Source of the DNA: a virus
Reading direction: 5' to 3' (one strand)
Length of the DNA stretch: 64,000 bases
Virus record (IMG/VR): IMGVR_UViG_3300001679_000053
Coordinates: 38,519 to 102,518 of that record
Shown here: in pieces, positions 60,457-64,000 of the stretch
Layout of the letters: every line of letters starts with the position of its first letter
Position numbering within the stretch: the stretch's first letter is position 1
The notes under the pieces: generated by a model
Databases searched by the model: none
Told to the model about the DNA's origin: nothing
What the model saw: only the letters and a program-made list of their open reading frames with translations
Translations under genes and position numbers: made by a program

Positions 60457-60785
60457 TATTGTGCTTCTCCTTGTTGTGGTTGCTCTATTGATTTAGCAGC
60501 TTGCTGTTGTAAAAGTTTAAGTACCCTCTGTAAAAGGGGTCTGAATTTTGTTAGATCAACTCCCGGCTTTGCAGCCATGTCTGAGATGAACTTCTCTAGT
60601 TGATCGATGATATTTCTTTCTTGATTTGTGAATTCTTCTGCGCCGCCGGAGATGCGGTCTCGGGCGCCCTTAATTCTTGCGCCGGTGGACATAGAGCCGG
60701 CTTTAATCTTAGTGGGATCTTGCTCAACTTCTTCATTAATTACTTGACGAATCATTTCTTTAAGTGTTTCTTTATTTATTTTCAC
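60456..60785 (-). CDS. Unknown protein with N-terminal helix tag
   Basis: 109 residues from GTG 60785 (GGAG upstream). The start MKINKETLKEMIRQVINEEV matches the tag found in three other small proteins nearby; the rest is helical and polar with a Gln-rich end. Function unknown; the tag suggests head targeting (see findings). Confidence 0.5.
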   Translation of the reverse strand: MKINKETLKEMIRQVINEEVEQDPTKIKAGSMSTGARIKGARDRISGGAEEFTNQERNIIDQLEKFISDMAAKPGVDLTKFRPLLQRVLKLLQQQAAKSIEQPQQGEAQ

Positions 60786-61167
60786 TTGGTCTCCATCCCT
60801 CTTTCCATCTATCCTCTCTTCCTTCTACATATTGAATGTAACATCTATTGCAGCAATCAAATTTTAGAAGACAAACATCATCCATCGATTTCTTTGGGAA
60901 TTTCCCGCAGACAGGACATGTTCTTAGAGATTCTCTATTAAGTAGTTTTTTTGTAGCCTTTATGCCATTAACGTTTATTTTATCTTGCCACTTTTCCTTT
61001 AGGCTTTTAGCTTTATAAAAATCCTTCATCTGCTCAATATAATCTTTTTCCTTTTCTTTATCCCATTGGCTGCGTGGGTTTTGGATTGTCTCTTTTCCAT
61101 ATTTTTGAGAAATTGCTTTCTCAAACGCCGCGATCCGATCCAGTTCTTTCGTATTTTTATCTTTCAT
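60772..61167 (-). CDS. Small protein with C-terminal zinc ribbon
   Basis: 131 residues. A charged helical N-terminal part precedes CPVCGKFPKKSMDDVCLL and FDCCNRCYIQYVEG, a CxxC...CxxC pattern fitting one zinc ribbon (about 84-115). Not assigned to a named family. The start overlaps the stop of the coiled-coil membrane protein gene. Confidence 0.6.
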   Translation of the reverse strand: MKDKNTKELDRIAAFEKAISQKYGKETIQNPRSQWDKEKEKDYIEQMKDFYKAKSLKEKWQDKINVNGIKATKKLLNRESLRTCPVCGKFPKKSMDDVCLLKFDCCNRCYIQYVEGREDRWKEGWRPSENK

Positions 61168-61579
61168 TTATCGCCCTATATGCGCCATATGAGCCCGCAG
61201 TACCAATGAGGATCCCACCAGCAAAATATAACCATTTGTGACGGGGTGAAGTTTTTTTTAATGAATCTGCGAGTATATTAATTTCTTTATCTTTCTGCAT
61301 TATAAACAAATCATATTCATCTGTTAAGGCTTTATGCTCAATTCTTAGATCTTCTAACTTAAACTCATACTTTTCCTTTTGAATCTTCAGTTGGTAATCA
61401 GTCTTTATGTCGTAAGCATACATGGCAAGATCATAATCTGCCAACATCTTTGCCATGGCTTTCTCATCGAAGAGAACGCCGGCAAATGGTGCGGGCGCTT
61501 TATACTCCAATATGGAAAATTTGGCGGGCTCAGTTGCATTCGCCGAAAGGCTCAACATCAAAAGAAGATTAAGGAACAT
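61157..61579 (-). CDS. Signal-peptide protein with coiled coil and C-terminal membrane span
   Basis: 140 residues from ATG 61579; a TTG four codons earlier is the alternative, and neither has a strong ribosome binding site. Layout: hydrophobic leader MFLNLLLMLSLSANA (cleavage probably after SANA), a periplasmic charged coiled coil (about 60-110), and a C-terminal membrane span (YFAGGILIGTAGSYGAY). It follows the Rz-like gene with an 11 base overlap, the place of an outer-membrane spanin, but it lacks a lipobox and has a second membrane segment, so it is atypical. Confidence 0.55.
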   Translation of the reverse strand: MFLNLLLMLSLSANATEPAKFSILEYKAPAPFAGVLFDEKAMAKMLADYDLAMYAYDIKTDYQLKIQKEKYEFKLEDLRIEHKALTDEYDLFIMQKDKEINILADSLKKTSPRHKWLYFAGGILIGTAGSYGAYRAINER

Positions 61580-61952
61580 ATTCAATACCAAACTTTGTCT
61601 CTATATCTTTAATTAGTGCCTGCTTATCATGTCTGAATTTTCTTTTATATTCATTATTCTTTTTCTCTCGAAGCACATCGAGTTCTTCTTGGGCCTTCTC
61701 ATACTCTTCTTCGATTGCTGCAATTGACTCTAAGAAGCTTTCCATCAACAACTGCTTCTCTTCTATTTCTCGCTTGTGTATTTCTTTTAAGCCTTCGATT
61801 TGTGCCTCATGAGATTCTATTTGGGTTTCGTACGCAGTTTGCATGAGCTTATAGTCGCGGCTATTCTTCAGGGCTATAACGGCTAAAAGCAACACTATTA
61901 GTATTGCTTTCCAGTTCTTCAGAGCAAATTCTAATATCTTCTGCTTAATCAT
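61569..61952 (-). CDS. Rz-like inner-membrane spanin
   Basis: 127 residues: N-terminal membrane span (WKAILIVLLLAVIAL, about 14-28) followed by a long charged coiled coil (35-115), the Rz (i-spanin) plan. Spanins fuse or disrupt the outer membrane at the last step of lysis. It follows the holin gene and precedes the atypical second protein, giving a compact lysis cassette; the endolysin is about 52 kb away at 10 kb. Confidence 0.65.
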   Translation of the reverse strand: MIKQKILEFALKNWKAILIVLLLAVIALKNSRDYKLMQTAYETQIESHEAQIEGLKEIHKREIEEKQLLMESFLESIAAIEEEYEKAQEELDVLREKKNNEYKRKFRHDKQALIKDIETKFGIEYVP

Positions 61953-62145
61953 TATATCCTTTTAGTCTAGCGATGCCATCAATAATTGTTTGGCCTCCAA
62001 TATAAATTGCTGAAATGATTACCCAGTCCTCGCTAGTGACATGTCCTGTAAATGTTAGCCCCGTGGCTGTAAGCCAGACCATCAACTTACGAGAGGTAAG
62101 CTTTGCTAGCCATGTATCCACAAATGCTTTTGTTGTTGCCATCAT
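61945..62145 (-). CDS. Holin-like small membrane protein
   Basis: 66 residues with two hydrophobic segments (about 21-33 and 40-53) and an amphipathic N-terminus (MATTKAFVDTWLAKLTS). Size and topology fit a class II holin, releasing or triggering the endolysin. GGAG precedes the first ATG (two adjacent ATG codons); overlaps the spanin gene by eight bases. Confidence 0.6.
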   Translation of the reverse strand: MMATTKAFVDTWLAKLTSRKLMVWLTATGLTFTGHVTSEDWVIISAIYIGGQTIIDGIARLKGYND

Positions 62146-62189
62146 TTATCACTCCAATGTTGGGTCCGACCGGACTCCTCTTTCTCTGG

Positions 62190-62384
62190 TCAACCATCTT
62201 CTTCTATTTTTGAGGTGCACATCTCTTCTGCTTCATCTGCTGAGAGACTATCGGCACGTTCACTTGCGGGTTTATCTTTTTGTGCACAGGCCCAACGGCG
62301 CTGTTTTTCAGAGGATACTTCATCTAATACCGTCTTAAGCTCTTCTTTGATGATCTGCTTAAGTTGGGATTTGGTGATTTTCAT
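62190..62384 (-). CDS. Small tagged protein
   Basis: 64 residues from the ATG at 62384, which overlaps the previous stop (ATGA) and has GGAAGGGA upstream. The first 16 residues (MKITKSQLKQIIKEEL) are almost identical to the start of the gene immediately upstream. Two Cys near 33 and 56; no family recognised. Probably a tag carrier or head-packaged peptide. Confidence 0.5.
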   Translation of the reverse strand: MKITKSQLKQIIKEELKTVLDEVSSEKQRRWACAQKDKPASERADSLSADEAEEMCTSKIEEDG

Positions 62385-62908
62385 CTTCCCTTCCACCATT
62401 TTGTCTTTTTCTTCTCGGGTGCACACTTAGTTCCTGCGGGACACCACTTATATATATTGGAGAGATAGCCGCTAAGTTCTTCTTTGATGATCTCTGTAAG
62501 CTGAGCTTTGCTCATTCTTCCTTCCTTAACAGCTTGGGAGCCACCGGTTAGCTGAGCAAGCTCTTGAGGGGTGAAAGTCTTTGCTCTACATTCGGTTTCG
62601 CTACACAGGGTTCCAAATCCGGATTCCGTATCTACGTTCCATGTATCACCATTGGCGTCGGTAACCTTAACTTTCCCAGATTCCTCGGCTTGCTGGGAGG
62701 ACGGGGTGGTGCGCCAGTCATCGAAGGAGTCGCCGGCATGAGCAGTTGCGGGTGCACCGACACCGGCTAACGTACCAGCGAGTGCGGCGCGTGCGCCCCA
62801 CTTCTTAAGGGCTCTCGGAAGAATCTCTTCGATTTGCTGCTCAGTTAGTTCAAGTCCTTCCAATTCTTCTCGGATGATTTGTTTAAGTTGGGACTTGGTG
62901 ATTTTCAT
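62381..62908 (-). CDS. Tagged protein with second internal tag
   Basis: 175 residues. It starts MKITKSQLKQIIREELEGL and has an internal GRMSKAQLTEIIKEELSGYL (about 132-151), a second copy of the tag. The middle (RALKKWGARAALAGTLAGVG) resembles an Ala/Gly hydrophobic segment, and Cys near 109 and 114 may pair. The two tags suggest a duplicated targeting or binding helix. Function unknown. Confidence 0.5.
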   Translation of the reverse strand: MKITKSQLKQIIREELEGLELTEQQIEEILPRALKKWGARAALAGTLAGVGAPATAHAGDSFDDWRTTPSSQQAEESGKVKVTDANGDTWNVDTESGFGTLCSETECRAKTFTPQELAQLTGGSQAVKEGRMSKAQLTEIIKEELSGYLSNIYKWCPAGTKCAPEKKKTKWWKGR

Positions 62909-62909
62909 T

Positions 62910-63197
62910 TTAGAGTTTTCCTGCCATCTTAGCTGCGACTACGGAGTGGGCGGCTTTGAAATCGGTGATGGATTCACGGATGCTCTCTTCATTGCACGGT
63001 CCGGCGTACCATTCTTCGAAAAGCTCTAAGCCATTAACCTTCTTAACATGCTTTGATACACCCGCTTCTCGCAATACACGCAGAAAGATCTCTGCGCAGC
63101 ATCCATCTTCTTCCTCTACAATCACAGCCGTAACTGTAGCCGGGGTTGTCGTGGTGTTGCCACTTATCCATCCTGTTATTGTATTCCATAAACTCAT
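62910..63197 (-). CDS. Hypothetical protein
   Basis: 95 residues: Thr-rich N-terminus, acidic EEEDGCC segment with adjacent Cys, then a helical half (FLRVLREAGVSKHVKKVNG). Not recognised. AGGAAT precedes the ATG. Confidence 0.45.
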   Translation of the reverse strand: MSLWNTITGWISGNTTTTPATVTAVIVEEEDGCCAEIFLRVLREAGVSKHVKKVNGLELFEEWYAGPCNEESIRESITDFKAAHSVVAAKMAGKL

Positions 63198-63210
63198 TTC
63201 ATTATTCCTT

Positions 63211-63510
63211 TTATTTCCTTACGAGATATTTGAGATCTTCTTCAATCCGACGCAACATGCCCATTTGCTCGTTTGCGTTGGCCGCGTTGATCATGTCCAG
63301 AATACGAGCCCAAACAGTCGGAAAATCGGTGTTTGGATCCACTTCGGCTGCTCCGGGAGCGGCATGCTCTGGCCCGGGCAGCTGCTCCGGGTCAGTATAG
63401 CCCAGTCTTCTTTGGTAGTCGGTCACCTCTTCTTCAATCTCATCTCTGTTTGTCGTCTCGTGTAAAAAATACCGAGGGTCAATTCTCTTCTTGTTTTTTC
63501 TTATAGCCAT
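63211..63510 (-). CDS. Hypothetical protein
   Basis: 99 residues, basic start (MAIRKNKKRIDPRYFL) and helical, charged C-terminus. Pro-rich linker near 44-58. No family recognised; AAAGGA precedes the ATG. Neighbour of the small tagged genes. Confidence 0.45.
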   Translation of the reverse strand: MAIRKNKKRIDPRYFLHETTNRDEIEEEVTDYQRRLGYTDPEQLPGPEHAAPGAAEVDPNTDFPTVWARILDMINAANANEQMGMLRRIEEDLKYLVRK

Positions 63511-63523
63511 TATATTATTCCTT

Positions 63524-64000
63524 TCATGTTGCTAATCCATTCATACTTAGTATCGCAATCAATCCGGGCACATTCTTTCGGACGTAAACGCCCGAGAAAA
63601 GTGTCTCGCATCGGCCGCCGACATAAGCGATTGCCGACTCAATGTTTTTACTGATCTTTGGATCAGCCACCATCTCTTCCGACACAACCAGAATGAGCGA
63701 ACCTGCGGCGGCCTTACCTTTCGGTGGAGGACATGCAGAACGATTCATGCAGTTATGAAGGATCACCGATCCAAGCTTTCCAGTATTTGGATCCTTTATC
63801 ATAGTTGAGCCCATAAAGGCTCGTCCATCATTGCCCAAGCATGTTTCCAAATCCTTGCTATCGAAAGATTGGATCGGTGAATCCTCGGTGGAGAGTTTTA
63901 AAACTTGAGCTAATGATTTAGCAAATTGTGTGTTGGCGACAGGATACATGCCAAGCATGCCGATTCTGCCGCGGAGTAAGCGTGTTGCTCGTTCGTTGTC
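63524..64000 (-). CDS. Unknown protein, probably beginning beyond the window
   Basis: The frame stays open from its first ATG (63958) to the window end, and the 14 extra codons (DNERATRLLRGRIG) look coding, so the true start probably lies past 64000. The visible 144+ residues are Ala/Ile/Val-rich with Cys near 40, 70 and 77 and a CMNRSACPPPKGK segment. No family recognised. If the ATG at 63958 is the start, the protein is 144 residues. Confidence 0.5.
   Translation of the reverse strand, partial: DNERATRLLRGRIGMLGMYPVANTQFAKSLAQVLKLSTEDSPIQSFDSKDLETCLGNDGRAFMGSTMIKDPNTGKLGSVILHNCMNRSACPPPKGKAAAGSLILVVSEEMVADPKISKNIESAIAYVGGRCETLFSGVYVRKNVPGLIAILSMNGLAT

Overview
The window is a contiguous stretch of a large T4-like contractile-tailed phage (myovirus). 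The evidence is a complete, recognisable set of T4-type virion genes (gp17-like terminase, gp20-like portal, gp21-like prohead protease, gp22-like scaffold, gp23-like capsid, gp18-like sheath, gp19-like tube, gp48/gp53-like baseplate parts) together with phage-type replication genes. Every credible gene lies on the minus strand, packed with ATGA/TAATG overlaps and usually strong AGGAG ribosome binding sites. No tRNA, CRISPR array or insertion sequence was seen. The marker genes resemble those of marine T4-like phages. The host cannot be named, but a holin/coiled-coil spanin cassette points to a Gram-negative bacterium, and the class II ribonucleotide reductase implies that cobalamin is available.

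Reading in the direction of transcription (high to low coordinate): 64-60 kb holds small unknown proteins, several sharing an N-terminal helix tag, plus a holin/spanin cassette. 60-51 kb is head morphogenesis: terminase, portal, several portal-adjacent proteins, prohead protease, and an unusual WW-domain protein. 51-43 kb carries a phage ribosomal protein bS21, then an array of paralogous beta-rich fibre or decoration proteins interrupted by a small Smr-domain protein. 43-36 kb holds scaffold, major capsid protein, a histone-like basic protein and neck proteins. 36-22 kb is the tail: a very large sheath, tube, gp26-like hub assembly factor, tape measure, tube-initiator and gp53-like wedge, a 1171-residue hub-like protein and an unknown protein.

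22-1 kb is the replication and take-over region: a compact family A DNA polymerase, a possible degenerate tubulin/FtsZ-like protein, a gp32-like ssDNA-binding protein, a ParB-like protein with a D12 adenine methylase, RecA/UvsX, a 5' nuclease, a DnaB-type helicase, class II RNR, a GroES-like co-chaperonin, an amidase endolysin, a metzincin-type metalloprotease, a nucleotidyltransferase-like/unknown gene pair, a full-length DnaE-type polymerase III alpha subunit, a ClpP-like protease, a J-domain protein, dUTPase, a second adenine methylase, a thioredoxin-like protein and a Bateman-less IMP dehydrogenase/GMP reductase that runs off the window.

Two promoter classes are visible. In the replication half, genes are preceded by near-consensus host sigma70 promoters (TTGACA/TATAAT, 16-17 bp spacing). 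In the virion half, intergenic gaps repeatedly hold an ACTATTTA or ACTACTTA box on the coding strand, often next to rho-independent terminators, which I infer to be a phage late-promoter element. Nucleotide synthesis (RNR, dUTPase, IMPDH-like), protein-folding and turnover factors (GroES, J-domain, ClpP) and translation control (bS21) together suggest a phage that remodels host metabolism, proteostasis and ribosomes.
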